Source of the DNA: Streptomyces olivoverticillatus
Lineage (GTDB): Bacteria > Actinomycetota > Actinomycetes > Streptomycetales > Streptomycetaceae
Assembly (NCBI RefSeq): GCF_014203555.1
Contig: NZ_JACHJH010000008.1
Coordinates: forward strand, 62,001 to 126,000
Direction: 5' to 3'
DNA length: 64,000 nt
Below are positions 53,116 to 62,176 of this stretch, piece after piece. The notes beneath the pieces were generated by a model. That model was not told the DNA's origin. It did not search any database and was given only the letters and a program-made list of their open reading frames with translations. Positions within the stretch are counted from its first letter, which is position 1. Each line of letters begins with the position of its first letter. The position numbers and the translations under genes were made by a program.

Positions 53116-53895
53116 GTGTCCGCTACGCCCGTGCTGGCGTTGCGCGGGGTCTCCAAGCGGTTCGGTGCCGTTCAGGCGCTCACCGACGTGGAACTGGAGA
53201 TCCACCCCGGCGAGGTGGTCGCCCTGGTCGGCGACAACGGCGCCGGCAAGTCCACCCTCGTCAAGACGATCGCCGGAGTCGGCCCCGCCGACGACGGCGT
53301 CATCGAGTGGGAGGGCAGGCCCGTCACCGTCGACCGGCCGCACGTCGCCCAGGAACTGGGCATCGCGACCGTCTACCAGGACCTCGCCCTCTGCGACAAC
53401 CTCGACGTCGTCGGCAACCTCTTCCTCGGCCGCGAGATCGTCCGCGCCGGGGTGCTGGACGAGGTCGAGATGGAGCGCCGCGCGCGCGAGTTGCTCTCCA
53501 CCCTCTCCATCCGCATCCCCAGCGTCCGCATCCCGATCGCCTCGCTCTCCGGCGGTCAGCGCCAGACGGTGGCCATCGCGCGTTCGCTGCTGGGCGACCC
53601 CAAGATCGTCATCCTGGACGAGCCGACCGCCGCGCTCGGCGTCGAGCAGACCGCGCAGGTCCTCGACCTCGTCGAACGGCTGCGCGAGCGCGGCCTCGGG
53701 GTGATCCTCATCAGCCACAACATGGCCGACGTCAAGGCCGTCGCCGACCGGGTCGCCGTGCTGCGGCTCGGCCGCAACAACGGCACCTTCGAGGTGAAGA
53801 CCACCTCCCAGGAAGAGATCATCTCCGCCATCACCGGCGCCACGGACAACGCCGTCACCCGCCGCAAGGCGCGCACCGCGGAGGGCACCAAGTGA
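53116..53895 (+). CDS. xylG: Xylose ABC transporter ATP-binding protein XylG
   Basis: The 259-residue ATPase has Walker A GDNGAGKST near residues 39-47, signature LSGGQRQ near 142 and Walker B VILDEPTAAL near 167. Unlike E. coli XylG (two fused ATPase halves, about 500 residues) this is a single-domain form, presumably acting as a homodimer. GTG 53116 is chosen because AAGGAG lies nine bases upstream; the ATG at 53107 abuts that ribosome site directly. Its stop overlaps the xylH GTG by four bases (GTGA). Confidence 0.9.
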   Translation: MSATPVLALRGVSKRFGAVQALTDVELEIHPGEVVALVGDNGAGKSTLVKTIAGVGPADDGVIEWEGRPVTVDRPHVAQELGIATVYQDLALCDNLDVVGNLFLGREIVRAGVLDEVEMERRARELLSTLSIRIPSVRIPIASLSGGQRQTVAIARSLLGDPKIVILDEPTAALGVEQTAQVLDLVERLRERGLGVILISHNMADVKAVADRVAVLRLGRNNGTFEVKTTSQEEIISAITGATDNAVTRRKARTAEGTK

Positions 53896-55184
53896 CCACC
53901 GACCTGACCAAGGACACCAAGGACGAAGGCCCCCAGGACACCCCGCCTGCCGCCGAAGCCGTCGTCACCGCCGTCGACCCGCGGCTGCTGGTGCGCGAGG
54001 AGGGCTTCGCCGGGTACGTGGGCGAGTTCCGGCGCAAGCTGCGCAGCGGCGAGCTGGGCTCGCTGCCCGTGGTCGTCGGCCTGATCGTCATCGGCCTGGT
54101 CTTCCAGCTGCGCGACTCCGCCTTCCTGGGCGCGGAGAACCTCTCCAACCTCTTCGTCACCGCCGCCGGCACCGGCCTGATCGCGGTCGGCATCGTCTTC
54201 GTGCTGATCCTGGGCGAGATCGACCTGTCGGTGGGCTCGGTGAGCGGCCTGGCCGCGGCCGTCTTCGCCGTGCTCAACGTCAACCACGGCATGCCCGAGT
54301 GGCTCGCCCTGGTGCTGGCCGTGCTCTCCGGCACCGTCATCGGCGCCCTGCACGGCTTCTTCTTCGCCCGCATCGGCGTCCCGGCGTTCGTCGTCACCCT
54401 GGCCGGTCTGCTCGGCTGGAACGGCCTGATGCTCGAGGTGCTGGGGTCCAACGGCACCATCAACCTCGACGACTCCGGGCTGGTCGCGGGGCTGACCAAC
54501 CACTACTTCTCCGACGTCTCGGCCGCCTACGGGCTGGCCACGCTCAGCGTGGCCGCCTTCTTCCTGGTCTCCTGGCGCGACAGCAAGCGGCGCGAGGCGG
54601 CCGGGGTGCCCAGCCGCCCGTTCAGCGAGGTCGTGCTGCGCACCGTCGCCCTGGCCGTGCCCGCCTATGCGGTGGCCTGGCTGCTCAACCAGTACAAGGG
54701 GCTGCCGCTGGCCGTGGTGATCTTCCTCGGGGTCGTGGTCGCGCTCGACTTCGTGCTGCGCCGCACCTCCTACGGCCGCAAGGTCTTCGCCCTCGGCGGC
54801 AGCGTCGAGGCGGCCCGCCGGGCGGGCATCAACGTGGCCGCGATCCGGATCTCGGTCTTCGCGCTCTCCGGCACCATGGCCGCGCTCGGCGGCATGTTCC
54901 TGGCCTCGCAGATCAACGCCGCGAACCAGTCCTCGGGCGCGGGCAGCCTGCTGATGAACGCGATCGCCGCGGCCGTCATCGGCGGCACCAGCCTCTTCGG
55001 CGGCCGGGGCAAGACCTGGTCGGCGCTGCTCGGCGTGCTGGTGATCCAGTCGATCGCCTCCGGCATGGCGCTGCTGGGCATCGCCTCGGCGGTGCAGTAC
55101 ATGATCACCGGTGCGGTGCTGCTGGCCGCCGTCGTGATCGACTCGGTCTCCCGCCGGACCCAGAAGACGGCGGGGCGCGCCTAG
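53892..55184 (+). CDS. xylH: Xylose ABC transporter permease XylH
   Basis: The 430-residue permease has an unusually long cytoplasmic N-terminus of about 55 residues (Asp/Lys/Pro-rich), then about ten predicted helices of the BPD_transp_2 family. The first ones are LPVVVGLIVIGLVFQL and GLIAVGIVFVLILGEIDLSVGSVSGLAAAVFAV; GEIDLSVG is the family hallmark. RRAGINVAAIRISVFALSGTMAALGGMFLASQ near 310-345 contains the ATPase-docking loop. It completes the XylFGH importer and overlaps xylG by four bases. A strong bidirectional hairpin follows. Confidence 0.9.
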   Translation: MTTDLTKDTKDEGPQDTPPAAEAVVTAVDPRLLVREEGFAGYVGEFRRKLRSGELGSLPVVVGLIVIGLVFQLRDSAFLGAENLSNLFVTAAGTGLIAVGIVFVLILGEIDLSVGSVSGLAAAVFAVLNVNHGMPEWLALVLAVLSGTVIGALHGFFFARIGVPAFVVTLAGLLGWNGLMLEVLGSNGTINLDDSGLVAGLTNHYFSDVSAAYGLATLSVAAFFLVSWRDSKRREAAGVPSRPFSEVVLRTVALAVPAYAVAWLLNQYKGLPLAVVIFLGVVVALDFVLRRTSYGRKVFALGGSVEAARRAGINVAAIRISVFALSGTMAALGGMFLASQINAANQSSGAGSLLMNAIAAAVIGGTSLFGGRGKTWSALLGVLVIQSIASGMALLGIASAVQYMITGAVLLAAVVIDSVSRRTQKTAGRA

Positions 55185-55203
55185 TCCGCCCCCGTCAGAG
55201 CGT

Positions 55204-55243
55204 GCCAGTGGGCCCGGACCGCATGCGGTCCGGGCCCACTGGC
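55204..55243. terminator. Bidirectional hairpin between xylH and the S53 peptidase gene
   Basis: A perfect 40-bp palindrome: left arm 55204-55223 starts GCCAGTGGGCCCGG, right arm 55224-55243 ends CCGGGCCCACTGGC. It separates the convergent xylH and S53 peptidase genes. Confidence 0.88.
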
Positions 55244-55259
55244 TTACCCGTTCGGCGGA

Positions 55260-57275
55260 TCAGCTGATGTCGAGCGCGGTGTCGTCGAGGACGAAGTCGG
55301 TGGCAAGGCTGGAGTCCTCGGTGCCGGTGAACTTGAGCGTCACCGTCTGCCCCGCGTACGAGGACAGGTCGAAGGACTTCTGCACGTAGCCGCTGCCCGC
55401 GTCGGCGTTGGACCAGCTGCCCAGGGGGGTGGAGCCGGCCTGGAGGGTGAGCTTGTCGTAAGCGGTGCTGCCGGACTCCTTGGTGTCGATGTGCAGCCAG
55501 AAGCTCAGCTTGGCGTGGCAGCCCGCGGGGACGGTCACGGTCTGCGCGAGCGAGTCGGTGTGGCTGCTGCCGTAGCCGTCGAGCCACGCCTTCCAGGAGC
55601 CGGAGTGGGCGGCCTGCGAGGAGCTGTTGTCGATCACGCCGGAGGTCGCGGTCCACGGGCTCGCGGTGCCGGTCTCGAAGCCCGGGTTGCCGAGCAGCTG
55701 GGTCGCGGAGCAGCCGCCGCCCGCGCCGCTGACGGTCCAGGTGAAGGACGCGCTGCCGCTGGCCTTGGTGCCGTCCTGGACGGTCACGGTGACGTTCGAG
55801 GTGCCCGCGCCGGTCGGCTTGCCGCTGATGAGGCCGGTGGAGGCGTTGATCGACAGGCCCGCCGGGAGGCCGGTGGCGCTGTAGGACAGCGACTGGGCGG
55901 TGTCGGAGTCGGTGGCCTTGATCTGGAGCGAGACGGCCGAGCCGACGGCGGTGGTCTGGTTGCCGGGGCTGGTGACGGTCACGGTGTTGCCGCCGGTGGA
56001 ACCGGAGGCGAAGGCGCCGGTGCCGTTGGGGGTGCCGAGCCCGGTCGGGCCGTCGTAGCCGGTGCCGGCCGTGCACAGGTAGGACGGGTTGCAGCTGCCG
56101 TTGGCGCCGCTGGTCACGTCGTTGAGCGCCGAGGTGTGGGCGTAGGGGTACGAGGCCGGGGTGCTGCCCGCGGCCGGGGTGCCGGCCAGGGCGTACACGC
56201 CCGCGATGATCGGGGACGAGGCGCTGGTGCCGCCGTAGACGTTCCAGCCGCCGGACTGGTAGCTGTCGTAGACGGCGAGGCCGGTGGCCGGGTCGGCGAC
56301 GGCCGAGACGTCGGCCACGGTCCGCTTGGCGCAGCCGGTGTCCTTCTGCCAGGAGGGCTTGTCGTCGTAGGCGGAGCAGCCCGAGCCCGCGCCCTGGCCG
56401 CCCGCGCTGGTGCCCCACACCGACTCGCTCCAGCCGCGGCTGTTGCCCGCGCGGCTGAGCGAGGTGCCGCCGACGGCGGTCACGTACTGGGAGGCGGCCG
56501 GGTACTCCACGCCGTAGCCGCTGTCACCGGAGCTGACGGTGATCGCGACGCCGGGGTGGTTGAAGTAGGAGGAGTCGGAGGACGGGTCGGTGCTGTCCTC
56601 GTTGCCGCCGTAGCTGTTGGAGACGTACTTGGCGCCCATGGCGACGGCCCGGTTCACGGCCGCGCCCAGGTCCTCCATGCTCGCGGTGTTCGCCTCGACC
56701 AGCAGGATGTGGCACTGCGGGCAGACCGCGCTGACCATGTCGACGTCGAGGGAGATCTCCCCGGCCCAGCCTGAGTCGGCCGTCGGGTAGTTGGTGCCGC
56801 CGTTCTGGTCGACCTTCTTGAAGCAGCCGTTGGCGGTGGTGCAGGCGGGCAGGCCGTACTGCGAGCGGTAAGTGGCCAGGTCCTGCTCGGCGTTGGGGTC
56901 GTCGTTCGCGTCGACGATGGCCACCGTGGCGCCGGAGCCGGCGCCGGACGGCAGGGCGTAGGCGCTCTGCAGGTCGGAGGGGCCGTAGCCGGAGGGGGCG
57001 GCGTTCGCGGTGAGCCCGAGGTGCTGGTGGACGTCCGTACGGGCCAGGGCCAGACAGGACATCCGGCCGGGGGTGCTCGCCTGGGAGCACAGTCGCTTGC
57101 TGGGGGCGCCGCCGGGCGTGGCGGTGGTGGAGTGCGGTGCGGACGGTGCGGAGGCCGCTGCTGCGGTGGGGGCGGCGGCTATCAGGCCGCCGGTGACCAG
57201 CGCGGCCAGGGACAACAGGGCGGTGGTGGCCCGGCCCGTGGGCCGTCTGGAGCGGAAGCGTCTGATCGCTGGCAC
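55260..57275 (-). CDS. Secreted S53 (sedolisin-like) peptidase with C-terminal Ig-like and binding domains
   Basis: The 671-residue precursor has a signal peptide (TGRATTALLSLAALVTGGLIAAAPTAAAA). The peptidase domain (about residues 85-410) has the Glu-Asp pair in GEISLDVDMV, the oxyanion Asp in SSGDSGYG and the Ser in YGGTSASSP. No long pro-domain is evident. A putative-Ig domain follows (PGNQTTAVGSAVSLQIKATDSDTAQSLSYSATGLPAGLSIN, near 432-475), then a jelly-roll-like C-terminal module (LLGNPGFETGTASPW to the end). The GTG at 57275 is chosen for the GGAGG six bases upstream; the ATG at 57341 would add 22 residues before the signal. It degrades extracellular protein, perhaps at low pH. Confidence 0.88.
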   Translation of the reverse strand: MPAIRRFRSRRPTGRATTALLSLAALVTGGLIAAAPTAAAASAPSAPHSTTATPGGAPSKRLCSQASTPGRMSCLALARTDVHQHLGLTANAAPSGYGPSDLQSAYALPSGAGSGATVAIVDANDDPNAEQDLATYRSQYGLPACTTANGCFKKVDQNGGTNYPTADSGWAGEISLDVDMVSAVCPQCHILLVEANTASMEDLGAAVNRAVAMGAKYVSNSYGGNEDSTDPSSDSSYFNHPGVAITVSSGDSGYGVEYPAASQYVTAVGGTSLSRAGNSRGWSESVWGTSAGGQGAGSGCSAYDDKPSWQKDTGCAKRTVADVSAVADPATGLAVYDSYQSGGWNVYGGTSASSPIIAGVYALAGTPAAGSTPASYPYAHTSALNDVTSGANGSCNPSYLCTAGTGYDGPTGLGTPNGTGAFASGSTGGNTVTVTSPGNQTTAVGSAVSLQIKATDSDTAQSLSYSATGLPAGLSINASTGLISGKPTGAGTSNVTVTVQDGTKASGSASFTWTVSGAGGGCSATQLLGNPGFETGTASPWTATSGVIDNSSSQAAHSGSWKAWLDGYGSSHTDSLAQTVTVPAGCHAKLSFWLHIDTKESGSTAYDKLTLQAGSTPLGSWSNADAGSGYVQKSFDLSSYAGQTVTLKFTGTEDSSLATDFVLDDTALDIS

Positions 57276-57359
57276 GAAAGTCCTCCATGGGGGGTCGAAT
57301 GCGCCCGGATCCGGGCAGGCCTGAGCCGATGTCGAGTACATGACAAGCGCTGCCGGAAA

Positions 57360-57384
57360 ATGCCACCCCGGTCAGTGGTGGCAT
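57360..57384. promoter_or_regulatory. Inverted repeat upstream of the S53 peptidase
   Basis: ATGCCACC (57360-57367) and GGTGGCAT (57377-57384) are exact inverted repeats nine bases apart, about 85 bases upstream of the peptidase start. The spacing suits a dimeric regulator; none is proposed. Confidence 0.4.
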
Positions 57385-57533
57385 CCACTCGAAAGTAGCC
57401 ACGAGGCTTTCCAAGGGACAACCGCCCTTATGGCAAAGGCTTGTTATCGGCCGAGGGCGGCAAGGACTCGTATCCGCCGGAATGCCCCGCACTCCGCCCC
57501 GCCGGTGATCACGGCCGGTATAGCGTTACGGCC

Positions 57534-58337
57534 ATGGAGCCGGAGGAAGCAACGGTGGCCGGCCTCGTCTCGCTCGGGCTGTCCCGCTACGAGGCCCGCG
57601 TCTACCACGCCCTGGTCAGACGCGAGTCCTTCACGGCCGCGCAGGTGGCCCGCGAGGCCGGGGTGCCCCGGCAGCGGATCTACGACGTCCTGGACGCCCT
57701 CGCCCGCCGCGGCCTGGCCACCGCCCAGGGCGGCCGGGTCGCCACCTTCTCCGCCACCGCCCCCGAGCTGGCGCTGGCCCGGCTGATGGCCCGCCGCAGG
57801 GAGTCCCTCGAACAGCTCGAACGCGTCTCGGCCGGGCTCTCCACCGTCCTGCTGCCGCTGTGGACCGACGGGCGCTCGCACACCGACCCGCTGGACTACA
57901 TCGAGGTCCTCCGCGACCCCGGCGCCATCGCCGAGCGCTTCGCCGACATCCAGACCCAGGCCACCGGAGAGCTCCTCACCTTCTGCCGGCCGCCCTTCAT
58001 CGCCCCCACCGCGAACACCGCGGGCATGAAGGCCGCCCGCCGCATCACCCGAGCGGGCGGCACCGTGCGCGCCGTCTACACCCGGCAAGTCCTCGACGAC
58101 CCCGAGCTGCGCGAAGGCATCCTGCGCTTCGGAGCGGCCGGCGAGGAAGGGCGCTGCGCCGATGCGCTGCCCCTCAAGCTCGTCGTCGCCGATGCCTCAC
58201 TCGTGCTGTGTGACATGCCCGACCCCGTGGCCGGGGCCACCTCCACCACCGCCCTCTTCATCGAGCACCCGGCACTCGCGGCCTGCCTGAGACTGGCGTT
58301 TCACACGGTTTGGGACCTTGCTACGCCGATCGCGTGA
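57534..58337 (+). CDS. TrmB family transcriptional regulator
   Basis: The 267-residue protein has a TrmB-type winged helix (residues about 8-75: LVSLGLSRYEARVYHALVRRESFTAAQVAREAGVPRQRIYDVLDALARRGL), a coiled-coil helix, and a C-terminal PLD-like sensor region (GELLTFCRPPF and onward, about 145-265). TATAGC at 57519-57524 ends ten bases before the ATG and no ribosome site exists, so the mRNA is probably leaderless. It is divergent from the S53 peptidase and upstream of dxs; either could be its target. The ligand is unknown; TrmB relatives often sense sugars. Confidence 0.85.
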   Translation: MEPEEATVAGLVSLGLSRYEARVYHALVRRESFTAAQVAREAGVPRQRIYDVLDALARRGLATAQGGRVATFSATAPELALARLMARRRESLEQLERVSAGLSTVLLPLWTDGRSHTDPLDYIEVLRDPGAIAERFADIQTQATGELLTFCRPPFIAPTANTAGMKAARRITRAGGTVRAVYTRQVLDDPELREGILRFGAAGEEGRCADALPLKLVVADASLVLCDMPDPVAGATSTTALFIEHPALAACLRLAFHTVWDLATPIA

Positions 58338-58438
58338 CATAGGTCGCATCACCCGTTCACCGCCACTCCAGGCGGAACATTAGACTCGACGGACCGGCAA
58401 GCCCGACAGGCTCGTACAGCTCGACGAAGGAGGCACGG

Positions 58439-60379
58439 GTGGCGCTGCTGACCCGCATCAGGGGACCGCGCGATCTGGACCGGCTGAGCCCGGAGCAGCT
58501 CGACCGGCTGGCCGCGGAGATCCGCACGTTCCTCGTCGACGCCGTCTCCAAGACCGGCGGGCACCTCGGGCCCAACCTGGGCGTGGTCGAGCTGACCATC
58601 GCCATGCACCGCGTCTTCGACTCGCCCAAGGACAAGGTCCTCTTCGACACCGGCCACCAGGCCTACGTCCACAAGCTGCTCACCGGCCGCCAGGACTTCT
58701 CGGAGCTGCGCGCCAAGGGGGGCCTGTCCGGCTACCCCTCCCGCGCCGAGTCCCCGCACGACGTGATCGAGAACAGCCACGCCTCGACCGTCCTCGGCTG
58801 GGCCGACGGCCTGGCCAAGGCCAACCAGATCCTGGGCAAGAAGGACCACGTCGTCGCCGTGATCGGCGACGGCGCCCTGACCGGCGGCATGGCCTGGGAA
58901 GCGCTCAACAACATCGCGGTCGCCAAGGACCGCCCCCTCGTCATCGTCGTCAACGACAACGAGCGCTCCTACGAGCCCACCATCGGCGGCCTCGCCAACC
59001 ACCTGGCCACCCTGCGCACCACCGACGGCTACGAGCGCTTCCTGGCCCGCGGCAAGGACCTGCTGGAGCGCACCCCGGTCGTCGGCAAGCCGCTCTACGA
59101 GACGCTGCACGGCGCGAAGAAGGGCCTCAAGGACTTCATCGCCCCCCAGGGCATGTTCGAAGACCTCGGCCTGAAGTACGTCGGCCCCATCGACGGCCAC
59201 GACATCGAGGCCCTGGAGTCCGCCCTGCAGCGCGCCAAGCGCTTCGGCGGCCCCGTCCTCGTGCACTGCCTCACCCAGAAGGGCCGTGGCTACAAGCACG
59301 CCGAGCAGAACGAGGCCGACCGCTTCCACGGCATCGGCGCCATCCACCCCGACACCGGCCTGCCCGTCGCCTCCGGCGGCGCCAGCTGGACCTCCGTCTT
59401 CGCCGACGAGATGGTCAAGCTCGGCCAGGAGCGGGAGGACATCGTGGCCATCACCGCCGCGATGATGCAGCCCGTCGGCCTCGGCAAGTTCGCCAAGGCC
59501 TTCCCTGAGCGCGTCTATGACGTGGGCATCGCCGAGCAGCACGCGGCGACCTCGGCGGCGGGCCTGGCCACGGGTGGTCTGCACCCGGTCTTCGCCGTCT
59601 ACGCCACCTTCCTCAACCGCGCCTTCGACCAGGTGCTGATGGACGTCGCCCTGCACAAGTGCGGCGTCACCTTCGTCCTGGACCGGGCCGGCGTCACCGG
59701 TGACGACGGCGCGTCCCACAACGGCATGTGGGACATGTCCATCCTCCAGGTCGTGCCCGGCCTGCGCATCGCCGCCCCGCGCGACGCCGACCAGGTCCGC
59801 GCCCAGCTGCGCGAGGCCGTCGAGGTCGAGGACGCGCCCACCGTCGTGCGCTACTCCAAGGGCACCGTCGGCCCCGCCGTCGAGGCCGTCTGCCGCATCG
59901 GCGGCATGGACGTGCTGCGCCGCCCCGCCGACGCCACCGAGAAGCCGGACGTCCTCCTCGTCTCCGTCGGCGCGCTCGCCCCGATGTGCCTGGAGATCGC
60001 CGACCTCCTCGACAAGCAGGGCATCTCCACCACCGTCGTCGACCCGCGCTGGGTCAAGCCGGTCGACGAGGCGCTGCCCGGCCTCGCCGCCGAGCACCGC
60101 GTGGTCGTCACCGTCGAGGACAACGGCCGGGTCGGCGGCGTCGGCGCGGCCGTCGCCCAGGCCCTGCGCGACGCGGGCGTGGACATGCCGCTGCGCGACT
60201 TCGGCATCCCGCCCCGCTTCCTCGACCACGCCTCCCGCAAGGAGGTCATGGCGGAGATCGGGCTCACCGCCCCCGACATCGCCCGTCAGGTCACCGGCCT
60301 CGTCGCCAAGCTCGACGGCCGCTACGAGGACGACGCCGAGCCCACCGCCGAGCCCACGGCCGAGGCCGTCCGCGACTGA
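58439..60379 (+). CDS. dxs: 1-deoxy-D-xylulose-5-phosphate synthase
   Basis: The 646-residue thiamine-diphosphate enzyme condenses pyruvate and glyceraldehyde 3-phosphate, the first step of the MEP isoprenoid pathway. The ThDP/Mg motif GDGALTGGMAWEALNN is near residues 143-158, DTGHQAYVHKLLTGR near 70-85, DVGIAEQHAATSAAGLA near 360-377 and DRAGVTGDDGASHNG near 418-433. GTG 58439 follows GAAGGAGG. Length matches other streptomycete Dxs proteins. The Glu/Ala/Pro-repeat tail (AEPTAEPTAEAVRD) is a variable end. A hairpin follows at 60434. Confidence 0.97.
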   Translation: MALLTRIRGPRDLDRLSPEQLDRLAAEIRTFLVDAVSKTGGHLGPNLGVVELTIAMHRVFDSPKDKVLFDTGHQAYVHKLLTGRQDFSELRAKGGLSGYPSRAESPHDVIENSHASTVLGWADGLAKANQILGKKDHVVAVIGDGALTGGMAWEALNNIAVAKDRPLVIVVNDNERSYEPTIGGLANHLATLRTTDGYERFLARGKDLLERTPVVGKPLYETLHGAKKGLKDFIAPQGMFEDLGLKYVGPIDGHDIEALESALQRAKRFGGPVLVHCLTQKGRGYKHAEQNEADRFHGIGAIHPDTGLPVASGGASWTSVFADEMVKLGQEREDIVAITAAMMQPVGLGKFAKAFPERVYDVGIAEQHAATSAAGLATGGLHPVFAVYATFLNRAFDQVLMDVALHKCGVTFVLDRAGVTGDDGASHNGMWDMSILQVVPGLRIAAPRDADQVRAQLREAVEVEDAPTVVRYSKGTVGPAVEAVCRIGGMDVLRRPADATEKPDVLLVSVGALAPMCLEIADLLDKQGISTTVVDPRWVKPVDEALPGLAAEHRVVVTVEDNGRVGGVGAAVAQALRDAGVDMPLRDFGIPPRFLDHASRKEVMAEIGLTAPDIARQVTGLVAKLDGRYEDDAEPTAEPTAEAVRD

Positions 60380-60433
60380 CGCTCCCGGCCGCCCCGCCAG
60401 GCGGCGAATGCTCCGTCAAACCCGCTGTGCCCC

Positions 60434-60479
60434 AAGGGCCGGCCGGACACCACCTATCCGGGTGGTCCGGTCGGCCCTT
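60434..60479. terminator. Hairpin terminator after dxs
   Basis: AAGGGCCGGCCGGA (from 60434) pairs with TCCGGTCGGCCCTT (to 60479), with an inner CCACC/GGTGG extension and few mismatches. It ends the dxs transcript ahead of the permease gene. Confidence 0.7.
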
Positions 60480-60617
60480 CGGCATGGATGCGTCTGCCTT
60501 CCATCGGGTGAATCTTGGAGGGGGGTGGCTGTGGCCGCCCGTACCCGGCCCGGATCATCGCGGACACTCGCTCAGTTCACGGAGGACGAGCGACGCCGAG
60601 CAGGTGGAGGTGAGCCG

Positions 60618-62129
60618 ATGAGCACAGAGCAACCCGTCCGGAGCAGCCGCGGCAGGAGCGGCATGTTCCGGACCAAGACGGTGGAACAGTCCCTGCGGGA
60701 CACCGAGGAGCCGGAGCACGCGCTCAGGAAGGACCTCTCCGCCTTCGACCTCACCGTGTTCGGAGTCGGTGTCGTCATCGGCACCGGCATCTTCGTCCTG
60801 ACCGGAAAGGTCGCCAAGGAGAACGCCGGGCCCTCGGTGGCCCTCGCCTTCGTCCTGGCCGGCGTGGTGTGCGGCCTCGCGGCGCTGTGCTACGCCGAGT
60901 TCGCCTCCACGGTGCCGGTCGCCGGGTCCGCGTACACCTTCTCGTACGCCTCGCTCGGCGAACTGCCCGCCTGGATCATCGGCTGGGACCTCATCCTGGA
61001 GCTGGCCCTGGGCTGCGCCGTCGTCGCCGTCGGCTGGTCCGGCTACATCAGGTCGCTGCTGGACAACGCGGGCGTGCACCTGCCCCTGGCGCTCTCCGGC
61101 ACCCACGAGGGCCGCTTCGGCTTCGACATCCTCGCCTGCGCCCTCGTGCTGCTGCTCACCGGGATCCTGGTCGCCGGCATGAAGCTCTCCTCGCGGGTGA
61201 CGGCCGTCGTGGTGTCCATCAAGGTCACCGTCGTCCTCATCGTCATCGTCGTGGGCGCCTTCTTCATCAACGGCGACAACTACCACCCCTTCGTCCCCCC
61301 GTCCCAGAGCGCCGCCGGCGGCGGAGGCTACAAGGCGCCGCTGGTGCAGCTGATGTTCGGCTTCACCCCCTCCAACTTCGGCGTCATGGGCATCTTCTCG
61401 GCCGCCGCCGTCGTCTTCTTCGCCTTCATCGGCTTCGACATCGTCGCCACCGCCGCCGAGGAGACCCGCAACCCCCAGCGCGACGTCCCCCGCGGCATCC
61501 TCGGCTCGCTCGCCATCTGCACCGTGCTCTACGTGGCCGTCTCCATCGTCGTCACCGGCATGGAGAAGTACAGCAAGCTCTCCACCGACGCCCCGCTCGC
61601 CGACGCCTTCAAGGACGCCGGCCACCCCTTCTGGGCGGGCCTGATCAGCTTCGGCGCGGCCGTCGGCCTCACCACCGTCTGCATGATCCTGCTCCTCGGC
61701 CAGAGCCGGGTCTTCTTCGCCATGAGCCGCGACGGGCTGCTGCCCAGGATCTTCTCCCGGGTGCACCCCAAGTACGGCACGCCCTACCGCTCCACGATCC
61801 TGCTCGGCGTCATCGTCGCCGTCCTCGCCGGTTTCACCTCGATCGACGTCCTGGCCGAACTGGTCAACATCGGCACGCTCTTCGCATTCGTCGTCGTCGC
61901 GCTCGGCGTGATCATCCTGCGCCGGACCCGCCCCGACCTGCCGCGCGCCTTCCGCACGCCCTTCGTCCCGGTGATCCCCGTGCTGTCCGTCGCCGCCTCG
62001 GTGTGGCTGATGCTCAATCTGACGGCCGAGACCTGGCTGCGATTCGCCATCTGGATGGTCGTGGGCTTCGTCATGTACTTCGCCTACGGGCAGCGGCACA
62101 GCCGCGTGGGCCTGGAGCACCGCCGGTAA
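60618..62129 (+). CDS. APC family amino acid permease
   Basis: The 503-residue protein has about 12 predicted membrane helices. The APC substrate-site signature GVGVVIGTGIFVLTG is in TM1 (residues about 50-64) and FFAFIGFDIVATAAEETRNPQRDVP in TM6 and its loop (about 272-296). It resembles cationic amino acid or GABA/basic permeases of the CAT-like subgroup, moving amino acids with protons or by exchange. The substrate cannot be fixed. ATG 60618 has GGTGGAGG upstream. Being separated from dxs by a terminator, it is likely transcribed on its own. Confidence 0.9.
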   Translation: MSTEQPVRSSRGRSGMFRTKTVEQSLRDTEEPEHALRKDLSAFDLTVFGVGVVIGTGIFVLTGKVAKENAGPSVALAFVLAGVVCGLAALCYAEFASTVPVAGSAYTFSYASLGELPAWIIGWDLILELALGCAVVAVGWSGYIRSLLDNAGVHLPLALSGTHEGRFGFDILACALVLLLTGILVAGMKLSSRVTAVVVSIKVTVVLIVIVVGAFFINGDNYHPFVPPSQSAAGGGGYKAPLVQLMFGFTPSNFGVMGIFSAAAVVFFAFIGFDIVATAAEETRNPQRDVPRGILGSLAICTVLYVAVSIVVTGMEKYSKLSTDAPLADAFKDAGHPFWAGLISFGAAVGLTTVCMILLLGQSRVFFAMSRDGLLPRIFSRVHPKYGTPYRSTILLGVIVAVLAGFTSIDVLAELVNIGTLFAFVVVALGVIILRRTRPDLPRAFRTPFVPVIPVLSVAASVWLMLNLTAETWLRFAIWMVVGFVMYFAYGQRHSRVGLEHRR

Positions 62130-62144
62130 TCCCGCACCCCGGCC

Positions 62145-62175
62145 GGGCGGCGGCCTCCTCGGAGATCCGCCGCCC
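62145..62175. terminator. Hairpin terminator between the permease and NYN genes
   Basis: GGGCGGCGG (62145-62153) pairs perfectly with CCGCCGCCC (62167-62175) in the 47-base gap between two convergent genes. Confidence 0.6.
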
Positions 62176-62176
62176 G

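Noticed and set aside
57303..57316. GCCCGGATCCGGGC palindrome in the S53 peptidase leader
   Set aside because: GC-rich 14-bp palindromes are expected often at this base composition, and no context supports a site.
58349..60229. Reverse frame of 626 codons over dxs
   Set aside because: Dxs motifs are complete on the forward strand; the reverse product is Gly/Val/Asp-rich without any recognisable domain.
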